This document shows, one piece after another, positions 7,035-15,971 of a stretch of DNA of 64,000 nucleotides. The stretch covers positions 60,625-124,624 of the forward strand of contig JAPPIG010000025.1 of NCBI GenBank assembly GCA_028820635.1, in the 5' to 3' direction. The DNA comes from Candidatus Poribacteria bacterium. Lineage in GTDB: Bacteria; Poribacteria; WGA-4E; WGA-3G. The position numbers were made by a program, and so were the translations under genes. Each line of letters begins with the position of its first letter. Within the stretch, counting starts at the first letter, position 1. The notes beneath the pieces were generated by a model. The model did not search any database. It was not told the origin of the DNA and saw only the letters and a list, made by a program, of their open reading frames with translations.

Positions 7035-9191
7035 ATGCTTTACCGAATCATTCTTTTCGTATTCATAATGATTGCTCTGATGAACTTAAACGCCTATGCA
7101 AAAAAAGAAATTAAGGCGTTGAAAACACAAGAGGTAATCAAAATAGATGGTTATCTCAACGAGAAAGATTGGTCTCTAACACAAGTTATTGACGATTTCA
7201 CCCAACAATATCCTGATGAAGGACAACCGCTATCCGAACGCACCGAGGTTCGCTTGTTGTACGACACAGAAAAACTTTATATCGGGTTTGAGTGTTACGA
7301 CTCACAACCTGAAAAGGTCGTGGCAAATGAGATGCGGCGTGATGGAATGCTTTGGCAAAATGATAACATTTACATTATGCTTGATACCTATGGAGATAAG
7401 AGGCAGTGCGTTTTCTTTCGGATAAACCCACTTGGCGCACAGTCAGATACCGCTGTCACTGATGGTGGCGAAAATCTCAACGGGAGTTGGGACTGCATTT
7501 GGGAATGTGTTGGACGACAACACGATAAAGGTTGGACAGTTGAGATTGCGCTTCCTTTCAATCAGTTACGTTTTAAAAAGAAAGACGTAATGGTGTGGGG
7601 TGTGAATTTTGGACGTAACATCCCGCGGACAAATGAAACATCACAATGGATCCAAGTTCCAAAAAGTCAGAGTTGGCCAGGCACCTTTCATCCGATATAT
7701 CAAGGCAAACTCACTGGTCTACAAGATATTGCGTCTCCATCATACTTTGATTTCAAACCGTATCTACTTGGCGGATTAGCGGAAAATCTTGATGAGGAAG
7801 ATTGGCAGTATAATACCGCACGAGACCTCGGATTGGACATGAAATACGGTGTCACGTCAAATCTTACGTTAGACTTAACGATGAATACCGACTTCGCACA
7901 AGTAGAAGCAGACCAGGAACAGGTAAATCTCAACCGGTTCAGTCTCTATTTCCCCGAGCGGCGTGATTTTTTCCTTGAAGGTAGTGGACTATTTTCGTTT
8001 GGTGCTGGTGTCGGTGGTTGGGGTCCGCCGCCGTTGGCTGTTTTCTATAGTCGCCGTATCGGTATTGTAGATGATGACAAAGAGGTTCGGCTTCTCGGCG
8101 GAGGCAAATTGACAGGAAAGGTCGGTGCTTACAGTGTAGGTGCGCTCAATATGACAACCGCCGCTTCTGATGAAACACCTATGACAAACTTCTCTGTGCT
8201 GAGAATGCAACGCAATATTCTCAGTGATTCGACCGTCGGCTTCATTGTCACCAATCGGCAGAGTAATTTCGGCGGCGGTTATCATCGCAACGGTGGGATA
8301 GACCTGTTCTTAAGACCTCATGACCAATGGCGAATGCGCGCAATGACCGTTGGAAGTTGGTCACCGCATTCTGATGAACGCGATTATGCATGGTATCTTT
8401 CAAACAATTGGCGCAATAGACATCTTCGTTTCAATGCATCGTATCTTGACATAGGTCCTGAATTTACGAGTGAAATGGGATTCATGCATCGTAGAGATAT
8501 ACGATCATTCAATATGAATACTGGTGCTAACTCGCAAATCAACCGATACCTGATACGGGACCTTGGAGCAAATATTTCAGGCAATTACCTACTTAATCAT
8601 GATAATAGACTTATCGGATGGGAAGTGAATATTGGTGGAGAAATATCCTTTCCTGCGGGGGACGGTATCAATATTGATTTTCAAAGGTATTTTGACCGAG
8701 TTGATGAATCGTTTAGTATTGATGACGCTGAAATACTGGCTGGCGATTACGAAATGAATCAATTTTCACTAAGTTTTTACTCTGATTCCAGCCGTCCGTT
8801 TTCAGTCTATGGAGGAGGAAATTACGGCGATTTCTTTCAAGGAGATAGGTTGGGTATTTATATAGACAGCCAGTGGCGAGTAACGCATCAGCTTGCAATT
8901 GACACACGATTCAATCGAAATTTTATTTATTTGCCTGAGATAGATCGTTTGACGACAACCGTCCTCGGTGGACGGGTTAGTTACGCTTTCAATACCCGTA
9001 TCTTTACTAAATTGTTCACCCAGTGGAACCATACCGAAGAACGTGCAAGCGCAAATTTCTTGCTCAATTACATCTATCGTCCGGGTAGCGATTTTTACCT
9101 TGTGTATAATCAAACTTGGGATACATCGGATGGTTTCCATACCGACGAATGGACAATTTTGAGCAAGTTTACATTTTTACTTAGCTTATAA
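7035..9191 (+). CDS. Outer-membrane CBM9-like / DUF5916 protein
   Basis: A 718-residue protein. A signal peptide (MLYRIILFVFIMIALMNLNAYA) is followed by a CBM9-like beta-sandwich at about 30-215: IKIDGYLNEKDW, TEVRLLYDTEKLYIGFECYD, NDNIYIMLDTYGDKR and VEIALPFNQLRF are its typical strands. The remaining 500 residues match the DUF5916 pattern, an inferred beta-barrel: NTDFAQVEADQEQVNLNRF, LYFPERRDFFLEGSGLF, FYSRRIG and many alternating aromatic strands ending in a C-terminal LSL. The family is abundant in Bacteroidetes, Gemmatimonadetes and Poribacteria. Function is unknown; sugar or peptide uptake is a guess. A 661-residue paralogue lies at 24499-26484. Confidence 0.8.
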   Translation: MLYRIILFVFIMIALMNLNAYAKKEIKALKTQEVIKIDGYLNEKDWSLTQVIDDFTQQYPDEGQPLSERTEVRLLYDTEKLYIGFECYDSQPEKVVANEMRRDGMLWQNDNIYIMLDTYGDKRQCVFFRINPLGAQSDTAVTDGGENLNGSWDCIWECVGRQHDKGWTVEIALPFNQLRFKKKDVMVWGVNFGRNIPRTNETSQWIQVPKSQSWPGTFHPIYQGKLTGLQDIASPSYFDFKPYLLGGLAENLDEEDWQYNTARDLGLDMKYGVTSNLTLDLTMNTDFAQVEADQEQVNLNRFSLYFPERRDFFLEGSGLFSFGAGVGGWGPPPLAVFYSRRIGIVDDDKEVRLLGGGKLTGKVGAYSVGALNMTTAASDETPMTNFSVLRMQRNILSDSTVGFIVTNRQSNFGGGYHRNGGIDLFLRPHDQWRMRAMTVGSWSPHSDERDYAWYLSNNWRNRHLRFNASYLDIGPEFTSEMGFMHRRDIRSFNMNTGANSQINRYLIRDLGANISGNYLLNHDNRLIGWEVNIGGEISFPAGDGINIDFQRYFDRVDESFSIDDAEILAGDYEMNQFSLSFYSDSSRPFSVYGGGNYGDFFQGDRLGIYIDSQWRVTHQLAIDTRFNRNFIYLPEIDRLTTTVLGGRVSYAFNTRIFTKLFTQWNHTEERASANFLLNYIYRPGSDFYLVYNQTWDTSDGFHTDEWTILSKFTFLLSL

Positions 9192-9232
9192 GGCGGCATT
9201 TCTTTGGACTAATGCTTTGTCAACATATTATC

Positions 9233-9261
9233 GTAGGTCGCGATTCGGAGATCGCTCCTAC
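9233..9261. repeat. Palindromic repeat of the GTAGG...CCTAC family
   Basis: A 29-bp unit with GTAGG and CCTAC ends and a CGCGATTCGGAGATCG core. The same core occurs at 14848-14868 and, inverted, at 60512-60533. It is non-coding. Confidence 0.6.
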
Positions 9262-9277
9262 TGATAGACTGCTTATG

Positions 9278-9578
9278 GTAGGAGGGAACTCCGGGGAATG
9301 CCTAAAGACGAATGCGCGTATGGCATTCGCCATGATTCATACCATGATTTGGATTCCCGACTACTTCAAGCCCCATCAATAAGCACTTGACTAAGCACTA
9401 ACTCAAATTGCTACCTATAAAATTTTAGACCTCCAAACACCGTTTTTTATAGAGAATGTCCCATTTTTCGCAAGATTCCGTAGTGCAATCTGTTAGTAAA
9501 TCAACGGTATGAATCATGGCGAATCATGTAGAATACCAAAAGCGTATTCTACCAAGCGCATTCGTCTTTAGGCATTCC
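9278..9578. repeat. Composite inverted repeat field
   Basis: A left module starting GTAGGAGGGAACTCCG at 9278 contains a 23-base segment (9295-9317, starting GGAATGCCTAAAG) that is perfectly inverted at 9556-9578. A second arm, CGCCATGATTCATACC at 9328-9343, is inverted at 9506-9521. The 160 bases in between are AT-rich and show no gene. Together these give a roughly 280-bp interrupted palindrome. Confidence 0.7.
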
Positions 9579-9584
9579 TGTGTC

Positions 9585-9794
9585 TTCACAGGCACAATCT
9601 GACAGATTGTGCTACATAGGTGGCAACTTTGGTTAGACTAATTACTTCACGTTCTTTTAGTGTGTGCAAAAGTGCATCCGAAAATGTGTATAGGTGAATC
9701 ATTGTCATTTATTGAAAATGGCTTCCTATTACGGTTGTCTTGCGAAAAGTACGATGTCAAACAAAACAACAATCTATAAAAAGGAGTTCACATA
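9585..9794. other. Hairpin repeat and leader of the next gene
   Basis: It holds the hairpin module GCACAATCTGACAGATTGTGC followed by TACATAGGTGGCAACTT, which recurs with a few changes at 12953-12990. The rest to 9794 is AT-rich, with AAAAAGGAG as ribosome site for the next gene. Confidence 0.5.
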
Positions 9795-10280
9795 ATGCAA
9801 AAACAAAAAATTGCAGCGAGTTATCAACAGTTCCACGTCATTGCTCACGATTTGGACGAGACAGAAGACCTCAAAGCTGAGTGTAAGGCGCAATTGGGTG
9901 AAGGTGTTCGACTCGCTGATTGGAACGACATAGTGGCTTACGTCGAAGCGGGCGGTTCGGTGGAAAATTTCATTGAGGCACTTAATATCCCGCTTGAGTA
10001 TGTCAAACCCGAAGATATGGAACCGATACCGAATACCTCCTATCGTATTTCAATGAACGGTGAACTGCACTGGAGCGGGGATCGCCACTATTTCTTTGCG
10101 CGACATGATCACAAATTACGTGGAGATTTTTTGGCACACAGCAATCTTGATAATTACAGACTGTCATTGGGGTCTTGGTTTGGCAAAGGTGGTTTTGCGC
10201 TCTGCTACGGAGACCCGGATAGCACGGTAGCACCCCCTGAACCAGAATCCAGAGAGGCGGTGCGGAAATCGGGCGGCTGA
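9795..10280 (+). CDS. Hypothetical protein
   Basis: A 161-residue protein of no family I recognise. It has no signal peptide and no membrane segment. The N-terminal 75 residues are acidic and probably helical (DLDETEDLKAECKAQLG, DWNDIVAYVEAGGSVENFIEALNI). The C-terminal half is aromatic and His-rich (ELHWSGDRHYFFARHDHKLRGDF, SLGSWFGKGGFALCYGD). AAAAAGGAG lies eight bases before the ATG. The gene stands alone between a repeat field and a convergent alcohol dehydrogenase gene. Codon use and a clean start support a real gene. Confidence 0.6.
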   Translation: MQKQKIAASYQQFHVIAHDLDETEDLKAECKAQLGEGVRLADWNDIVAYVEAGGSVENFIEALNIPLEYVKPEDMEPIPNTSYRISMNGELHWSGDRHYFFARHDHKLRGDFLAHSNLDNYRLSLGSWFGKGGFALCYGDPDSTVAPPEPESREAVRKSGG

Positions 10281-10376
10281 GGCTGCGGATGCTAACGCTG
10301 TGGCGGTGCCATTGCCCTGTTTTTTCTGCACATTTGTTCAGCACGCTGACTTAGACAAGTCAAGTCCGTAGAATAG

Positions 10377-10420
10377 CATATCTTTGTAGGCGTGATGAAA
10401 ACCGCGCCTACAAAGATATG
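10377..10420. terminator. Bidirectional hairpin between convergent genes
   Basis: CATATCTTTGTAGGCG (10377-10392) is perfectly inverted at 10405-10420 with a 12-base loop. It sits between the hypothetical gene and the convergent alcohol dehydrogenase gene, where a terminator for both is expected. The TTTGTAGG core also recalls the local palindromic repeats. Confidence 0.55.
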
Positions 10421-10462
10421 TTCCTTTATTATAAATTTTAAATTAAGCTGAATATTTACAGA

Positions 10463-11479
10463 CTACGCCCACGGCTCTAATACAACTTTACCACATTCAC
10501 CAGTAGCCTGCAATTCCCACGCTTTTTGCACTTCTTGCATCGGGAAAGTGTGTGTGATGTAGGTATCTAATTTGTCGGCAGATTCTTGGATAACCTTAAT
10601 CAATTTTGGAAAGAAACCGAGGTTGTAGTGCCAATTTCCGCGTAGAACCAGACCTTTCCGAATCATATCGCGGCTTGCGGCAAGTGGGAATTCTCCGCCT
10701 TCTCCAACGAATGTCACCTGTCCTTTTCTTCGGGCTGCATCAACCATCAATCGATGTGCTGCAGATGCCCCTGAGCAGTCAACTGCTTTGTCAATACCGA
10801 TGCCGTTTGTCAATTCCCGTATTTGATCGAGAATATCTTCATCGCTTGGGTTTAGGACGACTTCTGCACCTAACTTTCTGGCGAGTTCAGCACGGTAGGG
10901 ATGGCTTTCTACACCGATGACGCGCGCGCCACGATAACTGGCATTGATGATTCCGCCAAGTCCTACGGGACCTAAGCCGGTTACCATCACAGTATCCAAA
11001 GCATCGACTTCCATTTGTTCCATTGCACCGAATGTTGGTCCGAGTCCACAACAAGCCATACCACCGTGTGCATAACTCATTCCATCGGGAATCGGAAATA
11101 GTAGATCCTCCATTTTGTGCATATATTGTGCGTAAGTCGCTCCTGCAACATCCGTACCGACCATTTCGCGGATGTTACGTCCACCCATACAGTGGATATG
11201 TTCACCGATAACACACATATTACACTTGCCGCATGAATTCTGCGGTTGCACAACGACGCGATCGCCTACCTTCACACGACCCGGTTGCGCTACTTCAACC
11301 ACTTCACCCGCCGCTTCGTGTCCGAAACTTTCCCCGGTACCACCACCTTTGAATCCTTTGTACTCGGTACACATCGGAACTGCATGGATTTTAACAACGA
11401 CAACATCGCCTCCTGCCTTGGGATCAGGTTTGTCAACTACACCACCTTTGCCTTCACCAAACATTGCTGCTACTTTCAT
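10463..11479 (-). CDS. Zinc-dependent medium-chain alcohol dehydrogenase
   Basis: A 338-residue MDR-family oxidoreductase. Catalytic zinc ligands are Cys37 and His54-Glu55 (SFGHEAAGEV). The structural zinc loop has Cys83, 86, 89 and 97 (CGKCNMCVIGEHIHC). The Rossmann motif GLGPVG is at 168-173, followed by VIGVESHPYRAELARKLGA, whose acidic residue at the end of beta-2 favours NAD. GHEAAGEVVEVA and GDRVVVQPQ are standard. Likely a cytosolic sorbitol-, threonine- or alcohol-dehydrogenase-type enzyme; the substrate is not predictable. It is transcribed alone, convergent with the hypothetical gene. Confidence 0.85.
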   Translation of the reverse strand: MKVAAMFGEGKGGVVDKPDPKAGGDVVVVKIHAVPMCTEYKGFKGGGTGESFGHEAAGEVVEVAQPGRVKVGDRVVVQPQNSCGKCNMCVIGEHIHCMGGRNIREMVGTDVAGATYAQYMHKMEDLLFPIPDGMSYAHGGMACCGLGPTFGAMEQMEVDALDTVMVTGLGPVGLGGIINASYRGARVIGVESHPYRAELARKLGAEVVLNPSDEDILDQIRELTNGIGIDKAVDCSGASAAHRLMVDAARRKGQVTFVGEGGEFPLAASRDMIRKGLVLRGNWHYNLGFFPKLIKVIQESADKLDTYITHTFPMQEVQKAWELQATGECGKVVLEPWA

Positions 11480-11752
11480 ATAAATCTTTGCCCAAATACC
11501 GATACCTGAAAAGCAGGTTTTTACACGAGAGAAAGGGCATTCCTCCTTTTAAGATGTGTTAATACCATAGCACACCCAATCAAATCTATCAAGACATAAT
11601 TCATCTTGGTTTTGTAAAGTTTTTAATATTAATCACTTTCCTTCTGCGAAAGGAACCACGATCAGAAAATCGTTTCTATAGTAAAATGTCCTCAATCAGA
11701 GGATTAACTTCAGAAATGATTCCTTAGTATCACGCGAAATAGAATTATGGTA
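11480..11752. other. Intergenic region without recognised features
   Basis: 273 AT-rich bases upstream of the dehydrogenase gene and downstream of pepE. No open frame, repeat or convincing terminator was seen. TTGATA and TATGGT spaced 17 bases apart on the minus strand could be a weak promoter for the dehydrogenase. Confidence 0.35.
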
Positions 11753-12502
11753 TTATTTCCGCTTTAAAAGGTTGGCTAAAGGCGAGTATTCACTGTTTTG
11801 AGTTAATTCTTGAATAACGGCATTTCCCCTATGCTTATAGAGTTTGTATGCCTTACCGTCAGAGGTTGAAGTAAGAATTCGGTAGTGCTCGCCAATGATC
11901 TCAATAGCGGCATTATTGTCACAGGCGATTCCAATGCCTCCTCGTTTTGCGATCATCTCCGAAAGAGAGTTTTCGCGCTTTTCAAAGTGATAATGCGGAC
12001 AAAATACAGCATTGATGAATCCCAGTCCTCTCACGCGGATATAGTCCCAGTTCGGATTACTGGAGAAAAACCGAGAATCACTATGTCCGTATCTAAACCA
12101 GCAGATCGCACCTGCACTTAGACCGGACAGAATGATGCCGCGGGACACAGCTTGTGCCAACACATCATCTAATCCCAACCGCCGCCACAACTTCATCATT
12201 TTATAGGTATTTCCGCCACCAACATAGATAAGGTCAGAGTTCAACACCATAGCAGCCATCTCGGTAAAAACTGGTGGATTTTCAACGAGTTTGAGAATGC
12301 GCGTTTGACATCCAAAATGCTTACCGTAATACGTCTCAAAAGTTTCAATGTAACCAAGGGCATCGCTGCTCGCGGTTGGAATAAAGAGTGCTTTAGGTTT
12401 AGTTTTGCCTGTCAATTCGATGATGCGTTCGTCAATCGCAGCAGTTTCCCGCTCACTAATTTCGCCTCCGCCGATCGCAACAATCTTCGGGACTGTTTTC
12501 AT
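11753..12502 (-). CDS. pepE: Peptidase E-like serine dipeptidase (family S51)
   Basis: A 249-residue protein from ATG 12502, chosen because AAGGAGA lies six bases upstream; the longer frame from 12538 lacks a ribosome site. The family S51 nucleophile motif GLSAGA places Ser129. YVGGGNTYKMM near residue 95 is the conserved turn before it, and FCPHYHFEKREN holds the expected His. Members are class I glutamine amidotransferase-fold enzymes cleaving Asp-Xaa dipeptides or processing cyanophycin. Here the substrate is unknown. The protein is cytosolic, with no signal peptide. A 900-base repeat field lies upstream. Confidence 0.8.
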   Translation of the reverse strand: MKTVPKIVAIGGGEISERETAAIDERIIELTGKTKPKALFIPTASSDALGYIETFETYYGKHFGCQTRILKLVENPPVFTEMAAMVLNSDLIYVGGGNTYKMMKLWRRLGLDDVLAQAVSRGIILSGLSAGAICWFRYGHSDSRFFSSNPNWDYIRVRGLGFINAVFCPHYHFEKRENSLSEMIAKRGGIGIACDNNAAIEIIGEHYRILTSTSDGKAYKLYKHRGNAVIQELTQNSEYSPLANLLKRK

Positions 12503-12538
12503 CAATTGTCTCCTTGTTTGCTTCGGGAGGTACAACAT

Positions 12539-13429
12539 TCTGCCAGTTCAACACCTGATTAATTAGACGGTGTCTAAAAAAGTATATTGCAGCGCTGAAT
12601 GAAAACCTTCCATCCGACTTTGAACTGAACTAATTGGAAGAATGATAACAGTTTGAATAAAAACAGTCAAGAACACCCAAAATTCCGCCAGAGGCATTCA
12701 ATTGTTGAGTTTTCCAATTAAATGATGTATTATCCAATTAACATTACAGTCATAATTTGTAGGAGGAAACTCCGGGGAATGCCAAAAGGCATTCATACCC
12801 GACAGATGCCATAAGGCATGTGGCGTTGATTCGGGGAACGCCCACAGGCGTTCATACCGTTGATTTCTTGATTTGGCGCATTCAGCGTTGATTCACAGTT
12901 CAGGAATGTAGCGTTAATTTTAATCTCTACCATAGTTTGCGTCCTCACAGACACAATCTAACAGTTTGTGCTACATAGGTGGCAACTTAGATTGTATTTA
13001 GACTGTATGAAAATTAACTTGATTAATATTACAAATTGACTTATTATAACTGAAGTTGCATACGAGAGATGGCGAGGCACCAAATCAACGGTATGAATCA
13101 TGGAACATGCCCCACGCGCATGTTGTTTTAGGCATTCCCTCATGACCTCGCGCTGGCGAGGCGGAAATGCCTAAAGACGAATGTCCTTTTGGCATTCGCC
13201 ATGATTCTACCCGACAGATGCCATAAGGCATGTGGCGTTGATTTGGGTGAATACGAAAGAGGTATTCGTACCGTTGATTTTTTGATTTCTTCCTAACCTC
13301 GCCAATGTAAAGGTAATTGTGGATTTTTCTATAATTGTCAATTTTGTTTTGTGTTAAAAAGAAGGAACATCTTTCATACAGTAAGAGTCTGGTAATCAAC
13401 ATTTTTATTATTCCATATAGGAGGAAACA
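12539..13429. repeat. Non-coding field of interspersed palindromic repeats
   Basis: No gene is visible. Modules recognised are: a MITE-type terminus CAGAGGCATTCAATTG at 12689-12704 whose partner was not found; a GTAGGAGGAAACTCCGGGG unit near 12761; the palindrome ATGCCATAAGGCAT with flanks, present twice (about 12800 and 13210) in nearly identical 35-base contexts; the GCACAA-type hairpin at 12950-12990; and CCTCGCGCTGGCGAGG near 13146. The same modules occur at 9.2-9.6, 14.7 and 60.5 kb. Short frames here are repeat translations. Confidence 0.65.
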
Positions 13430-14359
13430 ATGCAAGAACACACTGATTTAGAACCTGAAACCAACACACAAGAATCAACGACATCTATGCAGCCAATGCG
13501 TTTCACGGATATTCTGGCTGGCATGTTTACACTTTATCGGAGCCACTTCCGTCTGTTTTTGGGAATCTCGGCCGTTTATCTCGTGGTACGTTTCTGTACA
13601 GATCAAATTTGTATGTATTTCCTAATTGGAGGAATGGGGGACCCCGCTTTAAAGTTGCGTGGTTTTTTGGAAACATTTTTGCTGCTCATATTCGGCAGTG
13701 CACTAATTTATGCGGGGGCACATGCATTTTTAAAAAGAGAAATTACTGTCGGAGATGTTTTAAAGCGAACATTACAATGTATGTCTCTACTCGATCTTTC
13801 TCCACTTATCGGTAGTTCGATACTTTGGTTTTTAAGTGTTTTTGGTCCGTTTTTTATAATACCTCTCATTTTGGGATTGATCTCTGGTTTTGATACAATT
13901 GTAGCCATTATAGCCATCATCATAAGTATCCCATTTTCAGTCTATTTTGGAGTCCGATGGGGACTCTATTATCTTCCTGTGTTATTTGAAAAGACTTCAG
14001 CAATAACAGCACTTAATAGAAGTGCTAAATTAGTAAAAGGTAGTTGGTGGCGTGTGTTTGGGATTATGGTGGCGATTGTTCTCATCACCATCATGATAGG
14101 AATTATACTGGGGTTATCTTTCTCGTCCATTTTCTCTTTTATAATTGGTACTACCGCAGTAGCAGAATTTACGCCGAATGATATTGGATGGTTCGCTTAT
14201 TTGATTTGGAGTTTTGTCAGGATAAGTATATATATATATTCTACATCGATTGGATGTATCGGATTGGCACTTCTCTACCTTGATATGCGGATTCGGAAAG
14301 AACCTGACGATCTTAAGATACATGTAAACAGATTAAGGACTTCTTCGAAACTTACATAG
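13430..14359 (+). CDS. Integral membrane protein, glycerophosphodiesterase membrane-domain-like
   Basis: A 309-residue protein with an acidic 30-residue cytosolic N terminus, then MRFTDILAGMFTLYRSHFRLFLGISAVYL and about five further hydrophobic segments at roughly 75-95, 120-145, 150-170, 205-235 and 250-280. The pattern GWGLYYLPVLFEKTSAITALNRSAKLVKGSWWRVFGI resembles the 'L..S..L..G..WR.F' helix pair found in GDPD-associated and DUF7847/YciC-like membrane proteins. AGGAGG precedes the ATG by seven bases. It is a single gene flanked by repeats; its function is unknown, perhaps membrane organisation. Confidence 0.6.
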   Translation: MQEHTDLEPETNTQESTTSMQPMRFTDILAGMFTLYRSHFRLFLGISAVYLVVRFCTDQICMYFLIGGMGDPALKLRGFLETFLLLIFGSALIYAGAHAFLKREITVGDVLKRTLQCMSLLDLSPLIGSSILWFLSVFGPFFIIPLILGLISGFDTIVAIIAIIISIPFSVYFGVRWGLYYLPVLFEKTSAITALNRSAKLVKGSWWRVFGIMVAIVLITIMIGIILGLSFSSIFSFIIGTTAVAEFTPNDIGWFAYLIWSFVRISIYIYSTSIGCIGLALLYLDMRIRKEPDDLKIHVNRLRTSSKLT

Positions 14360-14464
14360 GAAAACAAAATGGACATAGTAAATACATAATTTTCTACTGC
14401 CACCGGAAATTCGGGCCACTCTCTAAGACAAGATTATGGTATAATATCCACCTACTTGAAAGGA

Positions 14465-14703
14465 GTACTCGATGGCAAACAATGCGCGCCTCCCGAAAAA
14501 GTGTTGCGACAACAAGCCACTTGCTCTGTCGTTTCTCATGAGTTAGGGTTATCCTCATGCAGCAAAGTGTCAGCGACAAAACCAACGAAATACCGATCTC
14601 AACAGAGATACTCAAAGCGTCTGATGTGAGTGGAAAAGTCGTCACAACAGGCGCACTTTTGACACAACGAACTTTCTGCCAAGCAATCATAGATGGTGAT
14701 GGG
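14465..14703 (+). pseudogene. ISAs1-family transposase remnant
   Basis: Two pieces of an ISAs1 (H-repeat) transposase are readable. The frame from 14465 gives VLDGKQ ... VVSHELGLS. A +1 shift near 14556 leads to MQQSVSDKTNEIP ... DVSGKVVTTGALLTQRTFCQAIIDGDG. This follows the family order DGK, SAFSxELGL, KSNEI, LDxxGxVVTxDAxxTQ. The Asp of the second DDE position reads Gly (TTGAL), so it is inactive. The piece ends where a CAGATCCATTCAATTGTC repeat begins. Both ends of the gene are missing. Confidence 0.7.
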
Positions 14704-14704
14704 A

Positions 14705-14920
14705 CAGATCCATTCAATTGTCGAGTTTTCCCATTTAATTGTATTGTAGGAGGGAACTCCGGGGAATGCCTAAAGACGAATGCGCTTATGGCATTCGCCA
14801 TGATTCATGCCGTTGGTTTGGATTCCCGACTATCAATGTTTTCGTCGCGATTCGGAGATCGCTCCTACAAAAAGAAACATAAGTTAGAATGTGTAAAGAG
14901 TAAACAATTGAATGACTCTA
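14705..14920. mobile_element. MITE-like element carrying a nested palindromic repeat
   Basis: The left end CAGATCCATTCAATTGTC (14705) and right end CAATTGAATGACTCT (to about 14919) are inverted and belong to the CAGAG-CATTCA family. Inside lies a second unit bounded by GTAGGAGGGAACTCCG (14746-14761) and CGGAGATCGCTCCTAC (14853-14868). It lies against the transposase remnant. No target duplication could be found, unlike the other copies. Confidence 0.6.
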
Positions 14921-14938
14921 ATTTCGCTCTGTGTTTTA

Positions 14939-14967
14939 TTGACAACATCCGCGTAATATGGTATTAT
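14939..14967 (+). promoter_or_regulatory. Sigma-70 promoter for the second LamG gene
   Basis: TTGACA at 14939-14944, a 17-base spacer ending in ATGG, and TATTAT at 14962-14967. The -10 region has an extended TGG. The start codon is 88 bases downstream at 15056. Confidence 0.6.
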
Positions 14968-15055
14968 TCTGACATAATTGCAATGTAGACCGTTGATAAG
15001 TTTTCACCTATCGTTATAGTTTTATGTTCACGCTATTTTAAAAGGAGCAATTACG

Positions 15056-15931
15056 ATGAAGAGCCGTATCTACTTTCTGGTATTTACGATAATAATCGGT
15101 ATGTTCTCATTAAATACGGCACTTGCATCTGTTGTAACAGATGGGCTTGTAAGTTATTGGACCTTTGATAACATACACATTATTGATAAGACAGTAAAAG
15201 ATGTATGGGGTGATAACAATGGCACAATCAGCGGAAATCCTAAAGTTGTTCCCGGGCACGTAGGAGAGTCGCTTGAGTTCGATGGTAAAGGCGATTTTGT
15301 AAACCTTACCACACTTGGAGAATTTGGCAAACAAATGGGCACATTTACGTTTGAAGCCTGGATTAAAACCAGTAACAATACTGGTTGGATGACCCTCATC
15401 AATACCCATGGCGCGGAATGTCCGTATTGGGATATTCAACTCAATGGAGTGAAAGAAGGAAATGTATTTCGGGCTTTCCCGGGAAGGTTATTTTTTGTCA
15501 ATAGTTTACTACCAAAACAAAATGGAGAATGTACCGCCTTTCTTATAGGTACTACCAGTCTCAATATCAAAAATAGGCTCAATATCTATGATGGCGAATG
15601 GCATCACATTGTTTATACTAATGAACATTTAATAGAAGAGGGGAAAAGTCATGCATTGGTCTATATAGACACTAAATCTAATGCTAAAAGTACAGGAAAA
15701 TTTGGAGATGCATGGACATCTTTCCCATTTACAGAACCTGTCTATCTCGGTGCAAGGAATTTTGGTGGAAAACCAGAAGGATTTTTTGAAGGCATAATTG
15801 ATGAAGTCCGATTCTATGATCGTCCGCTCACATTAAAAGAAATCAGGCAGAACTTTGAATCAACTACACCCTATAACGTTGAACCTAAAGGAAAGTTGTC
15901 AACTGTCTGGGCAACAATAAAGGCAAAATAA
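15056..15931 (+). CDS. Secreted LamG-like protein with conserved C-terminal tail
   Basis: A 291-residue secreted protein. The signal peptide MKSRIYFLVFTIIIGMFSLNTALA is followed by a single LamG domain: LVSYWTFDNIHIIDKTVKD, GESLEFDGKGDFV, FTFEAWIKTSNNTGWMTLIN, YDGEWHHIVYTNE and FEGIIDEVRFYDRPLTLKEIRQNF are the canonical strands. It ends in NVEPKGKLSTVWATIKAK, the same tail type as the LamG proteins at 2921 and 30488. AAAGGAG precedes the ATG. Likely periplasmic or surface-bound, with a binding rather than catalytic role. It is followed after 40 bases by a PhyH-type dioxygenase gene on the same strand. Confidence 0.8.
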   Translation: MKSRIYFLVFTIIIGMFSLNTALASVVTDGLVSYWTFDNIHIIDKTVKDVWGDNNGTISGNPKVVPGHVGESLEFDGKGDFVNLTTLGEFGKQMGTFTFEAWIKTSNNTGWMTLINTHGAECPYWDIQLNGVKEGNVFRAFPGRLFFVNSLLPKQNGECTAFLIGTTSLNIKNRLNIYDGEWHHIVYTNEHLIEEGKSHALVYIDTKSNAKSTGKFGDAWTSFPFTEPVYLGARNFGGKPEGFFEGIIDEVRFYDRPLTLKEIRQNFESTTPYNVEPKGKLSTVWATIKAK

Positions 15932-15971
15932 GTAGTTTTCCATATTCAAATTGTGGTAATAGTGAGTTTTG

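Noticed and set aside
12539..13429. Possible CRISPR array in the repeat field
   Set aside because: Repeats are palindromic modules of varying length and order with no regular spacers and no cas genes.
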